NCBI RefSeq assembly: GCF_020164955.1
Contig: NZ_JAIUHG010000013.1
Coordinates: 1 to 64,000, forward strand
DNA: 64,000 bases
Source of the DNA: Mesorhizobium sp. CA8
GTDB taxonomy: Bacteria > Pseudomonadota > Alphaproteobacteria > Rhizobiales > Rhizobiaceae
Direction: 5' to 3'
The position numbers and the translations under genes were made by a program. This document shows positions 17,982 through 27,213 of this stretch, piece by piece. The notes beneath the pieces are model-generated. The model saw only the letters and a list, made by a program, of their open reading frames with translations. It had not been told where the DNA came from and searched no databases. Every line of letters starts with the position of its first letter. Position 1 is the first letter of the stretch.

Positions 17982-19059
17982 AGATTTCGGAGAGCTTGAC
18001 CGTCCGGCCCGCGGCCATCGAACGGTAGCCCGCCTCGACCAGCGCCATGGTCTTGACGTTGTCGGCGACGGAGAGCGCCGGCGGCGTGCCGGTCTTCACG
18101 GCGTGCTGCAGCTGTTCCATCACGCCGATGAAGGCATGCGGGAACCACATCGTTTCCCAGCTCGGGCACACCCATTCGCCGCCGGTCGTCTCGGCCGAAG
18201 CGTAGGTCAGCGTCGAGGCCGCACCCGTCGGCCAGCCGATCGTGCCCTTGGCGACGCCCTTGGTGCCGTCGACGCGCCAGTTGATGTGCTGGTCATCCTT
18301 GTAACCTTCCTGGCGCGGACCGGACCAGACGTCCTCCAGCGAGACGGCAAGCACGCCCGACGGGAAGCGCAGCGTCGAGACGGTGATGCCGTCGGAGTGG
18401 TCGAACTGGGTGCGCGGGTCCTTGCGTGTCAGCGTCGTGATCTCGTCGGGATCGCCGAACAGGAAACGCAACACGTCGAGGTGGTGCACGCTCATATTGG
18501 CGAGCGTCAGCCGATCGTAGCCTTGAAGAAAGGTCTGCCAATGCGGGATCGCATGCATGTCGATCTGCGCGAAGACGATGTCACCGAGCGCGCCGCTGTC
18601 GATGATCTGCTTCAGGACGCGCATCGACTGGTCGTAGCGCATGTTCTGGTTGACCGAGAGGATCTTGCCGGCCCTCGCCGCCTCGTCGCGCAGCTTGACG
18701 GCTTCCTCGACCGACAGCGCCAGGGGCTTCTGCGCCAGGATCGCCTTGATGTGCTTCTGCTTCAGCGCATGGCGGATCAGCGCCGGCTGCTGGTCCGGCG
18801 GAAAGGCCAGATCGATGATGTCGACGTTGGGATCTTCGATCAGCTGTTCCGGCGTGTCGTGGACAGTCGGAATGTCCCAGCGGGTGGCGACCTTCTGAGC
18901 ATTCGCCTTGGTGCGCGAGGCGATTGCCACCACCGGAAAGCCCGCTTCCTTGTAGGCCGCCAGATGACACTCAGCCATGATCATGCCGGCGCCGACGCAG
19001 CCGATCTTGTAGTCCCTGGTGCGAACCTTGACGTCCGGCTCGAAGCGTTTTTCTGCCAT
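17971..19059 (-). CDS. Gfo/Idh/MocA family NAD(P)-dependent oxidoreductase
   Basis: 362 aa. N-terminal Rossmann domain with KIGCVGAGMIMAECHLAAY at about 18-36. The usual EKP motif reads QKP (ILAQKPLAL), so the conserved Lys and Pro are kept but not the Glu. The C-terminal alpha/beta domain begins near SVNQNMRYDQSMR and carries ANMSVHHLDVLRFL, where the catalytic-site His of the family normally lies. ATG 19059 is preceded by GGGAGGAAG; the 13 extra residues of the open frame are discarded. It follows the ATPase gene and precedes the TIM-barrel isomerase, consistent with oxidation then isomerisation of an imported polyol. Confidence 0.92.
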   Translation of the reverse strand: MAEKRFEPDVKVRTRDYKIGCVGAGMIMAECHLAAYKEAGFPVVAIASRTKANAQKVATRWDIPTVHDTPEQLIEDPNVDIIDLAFPPDQQPALIRHALKQKHIKAILAQKPLALSVEEAVKLRDEAARAGKILSVNQNMRYDQSMRVLKQIIDSGALGDIVFAQIDMHAIPHWQTFLQGYDRLTLANMSVHHLDVLRFLFGDPDEITTLTRKDPRTQFDHSDGITVSTLRFPSGVLAVSLEDVWSGPRQEGYKDDQHINWRVDGTKGVAKGTIGWPTGAASTLTYASAETTGGEWVCPSWETMWFPHAFIGVMEQLQHAVKTGTPPALSVADNVKTMALVEAGYRSMAAGRTVKLSEISIT

Positions 19060-19094
19060 CTCTTCCTCCCGAAATTCCGTCCTAGCGGCCGCCG

Positions 19095-20156
19095 TCACAG
19101 CGCGCCTCCGTCCTGGCCGAAATAATGCACGCGGCCCGGCTCGCAGGAAATCGCCACCATCGCATCCGGCATGATGTCGGGCTGCCCGCGCAGCAATGCC
19201 CTAAGCCGTGCTTGCCCGGCCGCCAGAGTCACCACGGTGTAGCCGCCGAGCGGCTCGACCTCGAACACCCGCGCCGGACGGACTTCCGCCGTCCCGTTTC
19301 CCGTCCATGGCCGCACCTCGATGTCTTCGGGTCTCAACCCGATCTCGATCGCCTCGGCGGGCGCTTCGGCATCGGCAATGCGGATTGTCCCTTCGGCCGC
19401 CTCGATCCCGCTTGCGCCGCGCACCGACGGCAGGATGTTCATCATCGGCGATCCCAGCATGCGCGCCACATAGGCGCTTGCCGGCCGGTCGTAGATTTCC
19501 GACGGCGCGCCGATCTGCCGGATGCGGCCGTTCTCCAGGATCGCCATGCGGTCGGCGACCGACATCGCCTCTTCCTGGTCGTGCGTGACGTAGATCAGCG
19601 TTTTGCCGAGCTCGCGCTGGATGCGCTTCAGCTCGACGCGCGTCTCCTCGCGCAGCCGCGCATCGAGCGCCGAGATCGGATCGTCCATCAGATAGGCGGC
19701 CGGGTCGCGCACCAGGGCGCGCGCGATCGCCACGCGCTGCCGCTCGCCGCCGGAAAGCTGCGCCGGCGGCTTATGCAGGATGTGGCCGATATGGAGCTTG
19801 GCCGCGACTTCGGCCAGCCGCTTCTCGATCTCGGCCTCTGCCACCTTCCGCTCGACCAGCGGAAAGCGGACATTGTCGCGCGCGCTCATATGCGGGAACA
19901 GCGCCAGGTTCTGGAACACCATAGCGACGTTGCGTTCGGCCGGCGAGACGCTGTTGACCGGCTTGCCGCCGATCAGGATCTCGCCTTGGTCCGGCTGCTC
20001 CAATCCAAGCACAAGGCGCAGGATCGTCGACTTGCCCGACAGCGGCGGACCGAAGAAGCAGAAGAACTCGTTGTCGTTGACGGTGAAGGAAGTGTCGTCG
20101 ACGGCAAGGGTGTTGCCGTAGCGCTTCGTGACATTGCGGAAAACGATATCGGACAT
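19095..20156 (-). CDS. ABC ATPase of UgpC/GlpT type with degenerate Walker B (NBD-A)
   Basis: 353 aa: NBD to about residue 235, then a TOBE-like domain (IGLRPEDIEVRPW). Walker A reads GPPLSGKST instead of GPSGCGKST. The signature LSGGERQRVA is intact. Walker B reads YLMDDPISALD, with Asp where the catalytic Glu should be. The H-loop YVTHDQEEAM is present. It lies 3 bases after the second ATPase gene at 20160, whose signature motif is damaged in turn. In a heterodimer these two defects fall in the same composite ATP site. Two separate ATPase genes with two permeases and a large binding protein recall the rhizobial GlpSTPQ-V glycerol importer. Confidence 0.92.
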   Translation of the reverse strand: MSDIVFRNVTKRYGNTLAVDDTSFTVNDNEFFCFFGPPLSGKSTILRLVLGLEQPDQGEILIGGKPVNSVSPAERNVAMVFQNLALFPHMSARDNVRFPLVERKVAEAEIEKRLAEVAAKLHIGHILHKPPAQLSGGERQRVAIARALVRDPAAYLMDDPISALDARLREETRVELKRIQRELGKTLIYVTHDQEEAMSVADRMAILENGRIRQIGAPSEIYDRPASAYVARMLGSPMMNILPSVRGASGIEAAEGTIRIADAEAPAEAIEIGLRPEDIEVRPWTGNGTAEVRPARVFEVEPLGGYTVVTLAAGQARLRALLRGQPDIMPDAMVAISCEPGRVHYFGQDGGAL

Positions 20157-20159
20157 GGC

Positions 20160-21245
20160 TCAGCCCGCCCTCACTGCAAGGCCGGTCGCGGCGTCGAAGA
20201 CGCGCACCGACGAGGCCGGCGGCGCGACCACCGCAGCCTGTCCGACTGACAGCCCGACACCGTTCTCGAACACCGCCTTCACCGCGCCCTCGCCTTCGCC
20301 GAGATGGACGATCGTGCGCGCCCCGATCCGCTCGACGAAGCTCACCGGCATCGACAGCCCGCGTTCGGCAAGCGTCACCTGCTCCGGCCGGAAACCGTAG
20401 AGCACGTCGCCGCGCACTGTGCGCAGCGCGGTTGCCAGTTCGTCCGGCAAAGGCGGGGTGACGCCGAGCGGTCCGAGATCGATCACCAGCCCGCGATCGC
20501 TCTCCGCCGGCCTGCCCTTGAGCAGGTTCATGCCCGGGGCGCCGATGAAGCGCGCAACGAAGACATTGGCCGGATTGTTGTAGACTTCGAGTGGCGTGCC
20601 GACCTGCTGCAGCACGCCATGATCCATCACCGCGATGCGATCGGCCATAGTCATCGCTTCGAGCTGGTCATGCGTGACATAAACCATCGTCTGCCTGAAC
20701 TGGCGCTGCAGTTGCTTGAGCTCGGTGCGCATCACCGCGCGGAAGGCCGCGTCGACATTGGACAGCGGCTCGTCGAGCAGGAAGATCGCCGGCTCCATGA
20801 TCGCCGAGCGGCCGATCGCCACGCGCTGCAGGATGTTGACCGAAAGCCGGTCCGCCTTGTGGCCGAGCAGTGGCGAAAGCTGCAGCATCTCGGCGATGGC
20901 GCCGACGCGGCGATCGATCTCGGCTTTGGCGGCACCGCGCATCCTTGGTCCGTAGGCGAGGTTCTGTCGCACCGTCATATGGGTGAAGATGGCGTAGTTC
21001 TGGAACACGAAGCCCACGCCGCGCCGTCCCATCGGCACGCCCGCCATGTCGCGCTCGCCGAACAGGATCTTGCCGCTGGTCGGCTCCTCCATGCCGGCGA
21101 TCATGTTCATCGTCGTCGACTTGCCGCAGCCGGACGGCCCGAGCAGCGCCATGAACTCGCTGTCGGCGATTTCGAGATCCATCGTCTTCAGCGCGGTGAA
21201 GTCGCCGAATTTTTTGACCAGGTTCTGAAGATGGATGGCGCTCAT
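20160..21245 (-). CDS. ABC ATPase of UgpC/GlpS type with degenerate signature motif (NBD-B)
   Basis: 361 aa: NBD plus C-terminal TOBE-like part (LYGFRPEQVTLAERGL). Walker A GPSGCGKST and Walker B FLLDEPLSNVD are canonical, as is YVTHDQLEAM. The signature reads RLSVNILQRVA instead of LSGGQQQRVA; codons 20829-20860 confirm this. The start (21245) overlaps the stop of the preceding permease gene by ATGA. Together with NBD-A it should form one intact ATP site (its own Walker A/B with the partner's LSGGE) and one impaired site. Substrate class: sugar, polyol or glycerol-like compound, inferred from relatives. Confidence 0.92.
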   Translation of the reverse strand: MSAIHLQNLVKKFGDFTALKTMDLEIADSEFMALLGPSGCGKSTTMNMIAGMEEPTSGKILFGERDMAGVPMGRRGVGFVFQNYAIFTHMTVRQNLAYGPRMRGAAKAEIDRRVGAIAEMLQLSPLLGHKADRLSVNILQRVAIGRSAIMEPAIFLLDEPLSNVDAAFRAVMRTELKQLQRQFRQTMVYVTHDQLEAMTMADRIAVMDHGVLQQVGTPLEVYNNPANVFVARFIGAPGMNLLKGRPAESDRGLVIDLGPLGVTPPLPDELATALRTVRGDVLYGFRPEQVTLAERGLSMPVSFVERIGARTIVHLGEGEGAVKAVFENGVGLSVGQAAVVAPPASSVRVFDAATGLAVRAG

Positions 21246-22198
21246 GCCGGCACCTCCCGCGCCTTGGCCATGCGCTTCATGGCGTAGACCGCGACGATCG
21301 AAAGCACGATCAGGATGGCTAAAGCGATGGCCGCCCCATAGCCCCAGATCAGGTCCTGCGTGGTGACCTTATAGATGTAGACGGAGATCGTCTCGGTGGC
21401 GACGCCGGGGCCGCCGCCGGTCATGATGTAGAGCGTGTCGAAGATCTTGAAGTTCTCGATCACCCGGATCGCCAGCGCGATGATGATGATCGTCTTCATC
21501 TTCGGCAGCACGATGGTGGTGAAGCGCTGCCAGGCATCGGCGCCGAGCAGCGTCGCCGCCTTCATCTGGTCTTCCGGCACACCGACCAGGCCGGCAAGCA
21601 GGATGAGGAACATCAGCGGCGTCCACTGCCAGATGTCGGCGACCATGACCGCGATCAACGCGAGGTTCGGATCGGACAGCCAGGCGATGGTGACCGGCGT
21701 GCCAACGATCCGCGACAGGATGTCGTTCACCGGGCCGCCCGACTGGAACAGCATGAAGAACATGTAGCCGGCGACCGCGGGCACGACCATCATCGGCATC
21801 AAAAGGATCGAATAAAAGATGCGCTTGCCGGGGAAGTCGTCGGCAAACAGCGTCGCCAGCGCCAAACCCAGCAGGAACTCCGCCGGCACGCAGACCAGCA
21901 TGACGATCGCGGTGCGCTGCAAGGCGCTCCAGAAGCGGGTGTCGGCCGCAAGGTCGGTATAGTTGGCAAAACTGTTCCACATCTCCCAGGCGTTCCACCA
22001 GCCGATGCCGGAGAGCGGCGACCAGTCGGTGACGCTGATGTAGAGCTGCATCAGCAGCGGAAAGGCCGAGATGAACAGCACCAATATCTGCGCCGGCAAG
22101 GTCAGTCGGAAGCCCAGCCGCGCGCCCTCGTCAGGCGTGGCGGGCTTTGTCCGCGCGCCCATTTCGTCCTCCGAAATCGTCGCCGTCACCGCGCTCAT
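21242..22198 (-). CDS. ABC transporter permease (MalF/UgpA type)
   Basis: 318 aa with six predicted hydrophobic segments and the cytoplasmic EAA loop in the form [23 protein letters not shown]. The N-terminal 30 residues are hydrophilic. Its start at 22198 overlaps the stop of the preceding permease gene (ATGA), and its own stop overlaps the start of NBD-B. An internal ATG (MGARTKP) is a possible later start. The long frame extending to 22615 lies inside the neighbouring permease gene and is rejected. It forms the membrane channel with the permease at 22195. Confidence 0.92.
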   Translation of the reverse strand: MSAVTATISEDEMGARTKPATPDEGARLGFRLTLPAQILVLFISAFPLLMQLYISVTDWSPLSGIGWWNAWEMWNSFANYTDLAADTRFWSALQRTAIVMLVCVPAEFLLGLALATLFADDFPGKRIFYSILLMPMMVVPAVAGYMFFMLFQSGGPVNDILSRIVGTPVTIAWLSDPNLALIAVMVADIWQWTPLMFLILLAGLVGVPEDQMKAATLLGADAWQRFTTIVLPKMKTIIIIALAIRVIENFKIFDTLYIMTGGGPGVATETISVYIYKVTTQDLIWGYGAAIALAILIVLSIVAVYAMKRMAKAREVPA

Positions 22199-23055
22199 TG
22201 CTTGAGCGCTCCGAAGGTCAGCCCGCGCACCAGATGACGCTGGATGGCGATGCCCATGATGACGGGCGGCACCGCCGCGATCAGGCCGAGCGCAGCCTTC
22301 GCGCCGTAGAGCTGCCCTGTCATCGAGGACGACAGCGACGCCATGTAGACGGGGATCGTCACCCATTCGCGCGTGGTGAGCAGCAGCGCGATGAGATAAT
22401 CCGACCAGTTGAGGATGAAGACGAAGAGCGCAGCACTCGCCAGCGGCGCGCGCATCATCGGCAGCGTGATGCGGGTGAAGACGCGCAGCCGCGAGCAGCC
22501 CTCGACCAGTGCGGCCTCCTCGATCTCGCGCGGCATGTCGTCGAAGAAGGTCTTCATCAGCCAGAAGGCGAAAGGCAGCGTGACGATGCCGTAGATCAGC
22601 GCCAGCCCCAACCACGTGTCATTGAGGTTGAGGAAAGCCCACATGATCATCACCGGGATCATCACCGCCATCGGCGGAAACAGCCTGAGCTGGGTCAGCG
22701 CTAGCGGCAGGTTCTGGCCCGAGCCGAAACGCGAAAGGCCGTAGGCGGCAGCGGTGCCCGCCGACATGGCGATCACGGTCCCGAACACCGCCGAAAGCAG
22801 CGACGACAGGATCGGCTTCACCGCCGTATGGTCCAGCGCGACGATCAGGTCGTTGTCGGATTCGCCGAACACGAAGCGGAAATTGCTGAGCGTCGGCTGC
22901 CTCGGCCACCAGGTCAGGTCGGCGCCGGTCGCCGACCACTCGCCGATCGGCTTGAACGCCATCGACACCATCCACAGGATCGGCACCAACGTCACAGCCA
23001 TCGCCGCGAAGATCGCGGCATAGCGGAATATCTCGAAGGGAACGGAACGCTTCAT
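22195..23055 (-). CDS. ABC transporter permease (MalG/UgpE type)
   Basis: 286 aa, six hydrophobic segments, with an EAA loop [24 protein letters not shown] near residue 190 and a characteristic MalG-like C-terminus (FGALKQ preceded by QRHLVRGLT). It is the first permease after the binding-protein gene, separated by 81 bases. The ribosome site is weak. With the permease at 21242 it makes the heterodimeric membrane part of the importer. Confidence 0.92.
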   Translation of the reverse strand: MKRSVPFEIFRYAAIFAAMAVTLVPILWMVSMAFKPIGEWSATGADLTWWPRQPTLSNFRFVFGESDNDLIVALDHTAVKPILSSLLSAVFGTVIAMSAGTAAAYGLSRFGSGQNLPLALTQLRLFPPMAVMIPVMIMWAFLNLNDTWLGLALIYGIVTLPFAFWLMKTFFDDMPREIEEAALVEGCSRLRVFTRITLPMMRAPLASAALFVFILNWSDYLIALLLTTREWVTIPVYMASLSSSMTGQLYGAKAALGLIAAVPPVIMGIAIQRHLVRGLTFGALKQ

Positions 23056-23136
23056 CTGGTTGCTTTGCTGGCGGCGTTAAGGAAGGAGGGGAAGAGCTGA
23101 CGCCCCTCCCCTCCGGCTCTGATCCAGGGAGGCGGA

Positions 23137-24750
23137 TCAGCTGATCGGATCGAGAACTGTGGGCCAGGCCTCCTTGTTGGTCTTGATGGCTTCGAGGAGT
23201 TTGTCCTCGCCGATGCGCCGCGCGATCTTCTTCCATTCGCGTTCGGTGTCGGCCATCGCCTGCTCCGGCGTCTTGGCCTTGGTCAGCGAGGCCACGAGGT
23301 TCTCGTCGAGCGCGTTGTGGAAGGCCGTGGCGCCTGGATAGTTGATGGTCGGCACCGTGCGCGCCACCGTCTCGCGCACCACGTCCATGTGGTAGGCGTG
23401 ATAGGTCTGGCGGACCAGCGGATCGGAGAAGTCCGAGAGCCGGAACGGATCGAGATAACCGCCGGGATTGGCACTCATCCAGGCATAGATGCGGGCAGAA
23501 CCCAGCCACTGCAGCAACAGGTAGGCGGCCTCCGGATTCTTCGACTGCGACGAGACCATGCCGGTCAGCGAGAACCAGAGCACCGAGCGGCTGATCAGCT
23601 TGCCGTCGATCTCACGGCCCGGCGGCAGCATGGAGCCGATCTTGCCGGTGACGGCGGAATCCTTGTTGCCGGAATTGTCGAGGAATTTCGGCAGGTTGGA
23701 GAAGGCACAGGTCATCGCTGCCCCGCCCTTGGCGAAGTTGCTATACTGCTCCGGCCAGCCCCACGAGATCGCGTCGGGCGAATGATGCGCCAGCGACTCC
23801 ACATATTCCTTGGTGGCGGCAATGCCTTGCTCGGAATTGATCAGCGGCTTGCCGTCGTCGCCGAACAGGAACTGGTTGGGCGACGCCATCGACACATAGC
23901 GCTGGTACCAGTTGGTGTAGCCCCAGCCCTGGTTGCGCAGGTCGGTGGAGCCGAACAGGCCCTTGTCCGGCCGCTGGAAGAAGGCCGCGACGTCGCTGTG
24001 CTGCTTCCAGGTCTTCGGCGGAGCGAGGTCGTAGCCGTATTTGTCCTTGAAGGCCTTCTGCTCAGCGGCATCGCCGAACAGATCCGTGCGGTAGACCCAG
24101 GTCTGGAAGTCGCCGTCCAGCGACACGCCATAGGTCGAGCCGCGATACTGGTTGAGCAGCGACACGCCCTTGGCGCCGTTGACGTAGCCCTGTTTGGGGT
24201 CGTCCCACTCCGGCCTGTGCTTGGCAACGAAGTCGTCGAGCTTGGCGATGCCGCCGGTTTCGGCGAGATCGCCAAGGCGGTTCCATTCGGTCGAATAGAT
24301 GTCGTAGGCCCCACCCTTGGTGGAGATGTCCTGCATCGTCTTGGTGAATTCCTGGCCGTTCGGCAGGCCGACGATCTCGATCGCGATGCCGGTTTCCTTT
24401 TCCCACAGATCCTTGATCGACGGCGCGCCGGCCGGGAAAGGCTTGGTCAACTGGCCGATCGAGCCGTCCGACAGGCCGAGCACGATCTTTGCCGGCGCCT
24501 TGCCGGCCGCCTTCAGCGCCTTGGCTGCCTCGATGGCGCGTCCTTCCGGCGTGTCGGGACCGTACTGATAGCGTTCGGCGCCATCGAAGCCGGTCGGCCC
24601 GCCGATCATGCCGGGCGCCAGCGCGTCCGCCGCGAAGGCGCGGCCGGGACGAATGAACTGCGGTGCAATACCAGTCGCGGCGACGAACACCGCCGCCTTT
24701 CCTCCGGACGCCAACAAGCGGCGCCGCGACATGCGGATTAGTTGAGACAT
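23137..24750 (-). CDS. Large extracellular solute-binding protein with Tat signal (GlpV-like)
   Basis: 537 aa, larger than the usual 400-440 for CUT1 binding proteins. The N-terminus carries a twin-arginine signal (MSRRRLLASGGKAAVFVAA), suggesting export after folding. The mature part shows the family 1 binding fold: IKDLWEKETGIAIEIVGLPNGQEF, YDIYSTEWNRLGDLAE, GVSLDGDFQTWVYRTDLF and ISRSVLWFSLTGM. Size and gene order match the GlpV type of rhizobial glycerol/polyol importers. Start 24750 has GGGAGG upstream; 27 extra N-terminal residues of the open frame are rejected. It is the first gene of the long minus-strand run down to 10574. Confidence 0.9.
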   Translation of the reverse strand: MSQLIRMSRRRLLASGGKAAVFVAATGIAPQFIRPGRAFAADALAPGMIGGPTGFDGAERYQYGPDTPEGRAIEAAKALKAAGKAPAKIVLGLSDGSIGQLTKPFPAGAPSIKDLWEKETGIAIEIVGLPNGQEFTKTMQDISTKGGAYDIYSTEWNRLGDLAETGGIAKLDDFVAKHRPEWDDPKQGYVNGAKGVSLLNQYRGSTYGVSLDGDFQTWVYRTDLFGDAAEQKAFKDKYGYDLAPPKTWKQHSDVAAFFQRPDKGLFGSTDLRNQGWGYTNWYQRYVSMASPNQFLFGDDGKPLINSEQGIAATKEYVESLAHHSPDAISWGWPEQYSNFAKGGAAMTCAFSNLPKFLDNSGNKDSAVTGKIGSMLPPGREIDGKLISRSVLWFSLTGMVSSQSKNPEAAYLLLQWLGSARIYAWMSANPGGYLDPFRLSDFSDPLVRQTYHAYHMDVVRETVARTVPTINYPGATAFHNALDENLVASLTKAKTPEQAMADTEREWKKIARRIGEDKLLEAIKTNKEAWPTVLDPIS

Positions 24751-25102
24751 CGAATTCCTCCCTCGGGGCCTGTTCCTCCATGGCCCGCGTGAGGGATATT
24801 GACGACAGTGCGTGAAGCCTGTCAACATCATAAATACTCAAAATACGTCATAAGATCGCAAATGAGGGAAAGAATGCAGTCCGCCGAACCCATCACGTCG
24901 CACCCATTGCTTGGATTTGAGGGGCTTTCGCCTCGATCCGACCGGATTGGCCGGACCTTCGCCGCGTTATGTACCCAGCTGGCTTGCGCGCAAGCCAAGG
25001 GCGGTTACATCATTTCACATCAGAATCGCGGTCGCTGCTGAAGCGTTTTCCCGAACTGAGTGGAACCTGTGTGATTTTGATGCTTGCGATGAGGTGCTCG
25101 AC
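24751..25102. other. Divergent control region between binding-protein gene and LacI regulator
   Basis: 352 bases without a supported gene. The left half holds the promoter described at 24796-24825 and an inverted GACAG/CTGTC pair (24804-24808 and 24819-24823) in the promoter spacer that could be an operator. The stretch 24826-24870 is AT-rich for this genome. In the right half I see no clear element except GAGG ahead of the GTG start at 25103. Confidence 0.55.
24796..24825 (-). promoter_or_regulatory. Sigma-70-like promoter for the 24.7 kb operon
   Basis: On the minus strand TTGACA (24825 to 24820) is followed after 18 bases by CAATAT (24801 to 24796). Predicted transcription would start about 40 bases before the ATG at 24750. 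The perfect -35 box is uncommon in such GC-rich DNA. An inverted repeat GACAG-N10-CTGTC overlaps the spacer and would be well placed for repression by the adjacent LacI-type protein. Confidence 0.45.
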
Positions 25103-26131
25103 GTGCGGTCAACCCTGACAGACATAGCCCGGGAAGCCGGTGTTTCTCCGGCCACGGTCGACCGCGTGCTCAACAACCGGCCAGGCGTGCGCGCCCGCAC
25201 GCGCGAGATCGTCATCGAGATGGCGCAGCGCCTGGGCTACATCGCCGAAACGCCGAACGGCGCGCCGCAGAGAGCCGTGCCGGGGCAGACGATAAGGCTC
25301 GACTTCGCGCTGCCGGCCGGCACCAACTCCTTCATCAAGCTGCTGCACCGGCACATCGAGGCGCAGGCATTGGCGCGGCCCGATCTCGACGTGCGCGTGA
25401 CGACCATCGAAGGCTTCAACCCCGACCGGCTCGCCCGCCTGCTGCAGGACTTGCACGGCCAGACGCAAGGCGTCGGCGTCATCGCGCTCGACCACCCGAC
25501 GGTGCGCGAGGCGATCCGTTCGCTGTCGGCGAGCGACATCAAGGTCGTGACCATCGCCTCCGACATCCTGCACGTGCCGAGGGTCGCCTATATCGGCATC
25601 GACAACCGCGCCGCCGGGCGGCTGGCCGGCTATCTGCTCAACCGCTTCATGGGCGCCGGACGTCCGGGCAAGGTTGCGCTGTTCGCAGGCTCGCTCGCCT
25701 ATCGCGGCCATGAGGAACGCGAGATGGGTTTTCGCCATATCCTCGCCGAAGAATCTCCCAACCTCGAAATCGTCGAGATGCGTGAAATGCTCGACGATCG
25801 CGAAAAGGCCTATTCCGAGGCCTCCGCTTTGCTCGAGCGCCACCCCGACCTCGCCGCGATCTACAATGTCGGCGCCGGCAACACCGGCATCGCCCGCGCG
25901 CTGAAGGAGCGCGGACGCGCGAGGAAGATCCTCTTCCTCGGCCATGAGGTGACGGACGGCACGAAGGAGCTTTTGCTCGACGGCACGCTCGACGCGGTGA
26001 TCGATCAGAACCCGCGCGTCGAGGCCCGGGAGGCGCTCAACATCCTGTCGCATTCGGTCAGGGGATTGCCCTACGAGCTTCACCAGCCGCGGCTGCAGGT
26101 GATTTTCCGCGAGAGCATCCCGGAGATTTGA
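25103..26131 (+). CDS. LacI-family transcriptional regulator
   Basis: 342 aa. The LacI helix-turn-helix opens the protein (TLTDIAREAGVSPATVDRVLNNRPGVRARTREIV), followed by a periplasmic-binding-like sensor domain (VAYIGIDNRAAGRLAGYLLN, AAIYNVGAGNTGIARAL, AVIDQNPRVEAREAL). I chose GTG 25103 because it starts just before the HTH and has GAGG 8 bases upstream; the open frame upstream to 24911 is not LacI-like. It is divergent from the binding-protein gene and very likely controls that operon in response to the imported compound. Its last 52 bases overlap the convergent ATPase gene. Confidence 0.9.
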   Translation: MRSTLTDIAREAGVSPATVDRVLNNRPGVRARTREIVIEMAQRLGYIAETPNGAPQRAVPGQTIRLDFALPAGTNSFIKLLHRHIEAQALARPDLDVRVTTIEGFNPDRLARLLQDLHGQTQGVGVIALDHPTVREAIRSLSASDIKVVTIASDILHVPRVAYIGIDNRAAGRLAGYLLNRFMGAGRPGKVALFAGSLAYRGHEEREMGFRHILAEESPNLEIVEMREMLDDREKAYSEASALLERHPDLAAIYNVGAGNTGIARALKERGRARKILFLGHEVTDGTKELLLDGTLDAVIDQNPRVEAREALNILSHSVRGLPYELHQPRLQVIFRESIPEI

Positions 26132-27213
26132 CCGCGGGGCTCGCCAAGCTCAGCGGCGATAAGCACCGTGCTGTCCGGCGACCAGTTGAGCACGACGGGC
26201 TGGCCTTCGGCCAGGCGCTCGGCGCCGGTGTTCTGGACGATCACCTTCAGCGTCTGGCCGTCGCGGTCGACGAAATAGGTGCTGTTGTTGCCGGCGAAGA
26301 TGCGTTTCGAGATCTGCCCAGTAAGCGTGTTGGCAGTGGCTTGATCGGGCTTTGCCGCGCCGGGCGAAATCCGGATGCGCTCGGGGCGAACCGCGCAGCT
26401 CGCCTTGGCGCCGGCCGGCACCGATGCGCCTGTGGAAGCCGCGATCGTCGTGCCGTCCGGCAGCTTGATCCCGGAGCCGGTCGCGTCGCCGCGAAAGATA
26501 TTGGCGTCGCCGAGGAAGGTCGCTGCGAACTCGCTTTGCGGCCGATCGTAGATCTCTTCCGGCGATCCTTCCTGCACCAGCCTGCCGTCGCGCAATATGC
26601 CGATGCGGTCGCTCATCGTCAGCGCCTCTTCCTGGTCGTGGGTGACGAAGATGGTCGTGATGCCGATCTCGCGCTGGATGCGCTTCAGCTCGATCTGCAT
26701 ATCGACGCGCAACGCCTTGTCGAGCGCGCCGAGCGGCTCGTCGAGAAGCAGCACGCGCGGCTTGGTGACGATGGCCCGCGCCAGCGCCACGCGCTGGCGC
26801 TGGCCGCCGGAGAGCTGATGCGGCCTTCGCCCGCCGAGCTTGCCGAGTTGCACGAGGTCGAGCGCGCGCTGCACTTCCATAGCGATCGTCGCCTTCGGCT
26901 CGCCGCGCACCGAAAGGCCGAAGGCGACATTGTCGGCGACGCTCATATTGGGAAACAGCGCATAGTTCTGGAACACCATGCCGATGCGCCGCTTTTCGAC
27001 CGGCACGCGCTCGACGCTCTCGCCGCCTATGGCGATGCTGCCGGCGTCGGGAAAATCGAAGCCGGCGATCTGGCGGAGCAGCGTAGTCTTGCCGCTGCCA
27101 GACGGTCCGAGCAGCGCATAGAAGCCGCCGTCGGCGAAGTCGATCGAGACATCGTCCAGCGCCCTGTGCGCGCCGAAGCTGCGCGAAACGTTCGCGACCT
27201 GGACGCCAGCCAT
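26080..27213 (-). CDS. ABC ATPase of spermidine/putrescine type (PotA-like)
   Basis: 377 aa: NBD with Walker A GPSGSGKTT, Q-loop MVFQNYALFPNM, signature QLSGGQRQRVA, Walker B VLLLDEPLGALD and FVTHDQEEAL, then a TOBE domain (VLNWSPDSTVLI). The last 17 or so residues lie beyond the usual family end and are encoded antisense to the C-terminus of the LacI gene (52-base tail-to-tail overlap). The ATG overlaps the permease stop as TAATG. It powers the importer encoded at 27213-29961. Confidence 0.92.
   Translation of the reverse strand: MAGVQVANVSRSFGAHRALDDVSIDFADGGFYALLGPSGSGKTTLLRQIAGFDFPDAGSIAIGGESVERVPVEKRRIGMVFQNYALFPNMSVADNVAFGLSVRGEPKATIAMEVQRALDLVQLGKLGGRRPHQLSGGQRQRVALARAIVTKPRVLLLDEPLGALDKALRVDMQIELKRIQREIGITTIFVTHDQEEALTMSDRIGILRDGRLVQEGSPEEIYDRPQSEFAATFLGDANIFRGDATGSGIKLPDGTTIAASTGASVPAGAKASCAVRPERIRISPGAAKPDQATANTLTGQISKRIFAGNNSTYFVDRDGQTLKVIVQNTGAERLAEGQPVVLNWSPDSTVLIAAELGEPRGQISGMLSRKITCSRGW

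Noticed and set aside
23317..24741. Plus-strand open frame of 474 codons
   Set aside because: Antisense to the Tat-exported binding protein; no ribosome site or recognisable domain.
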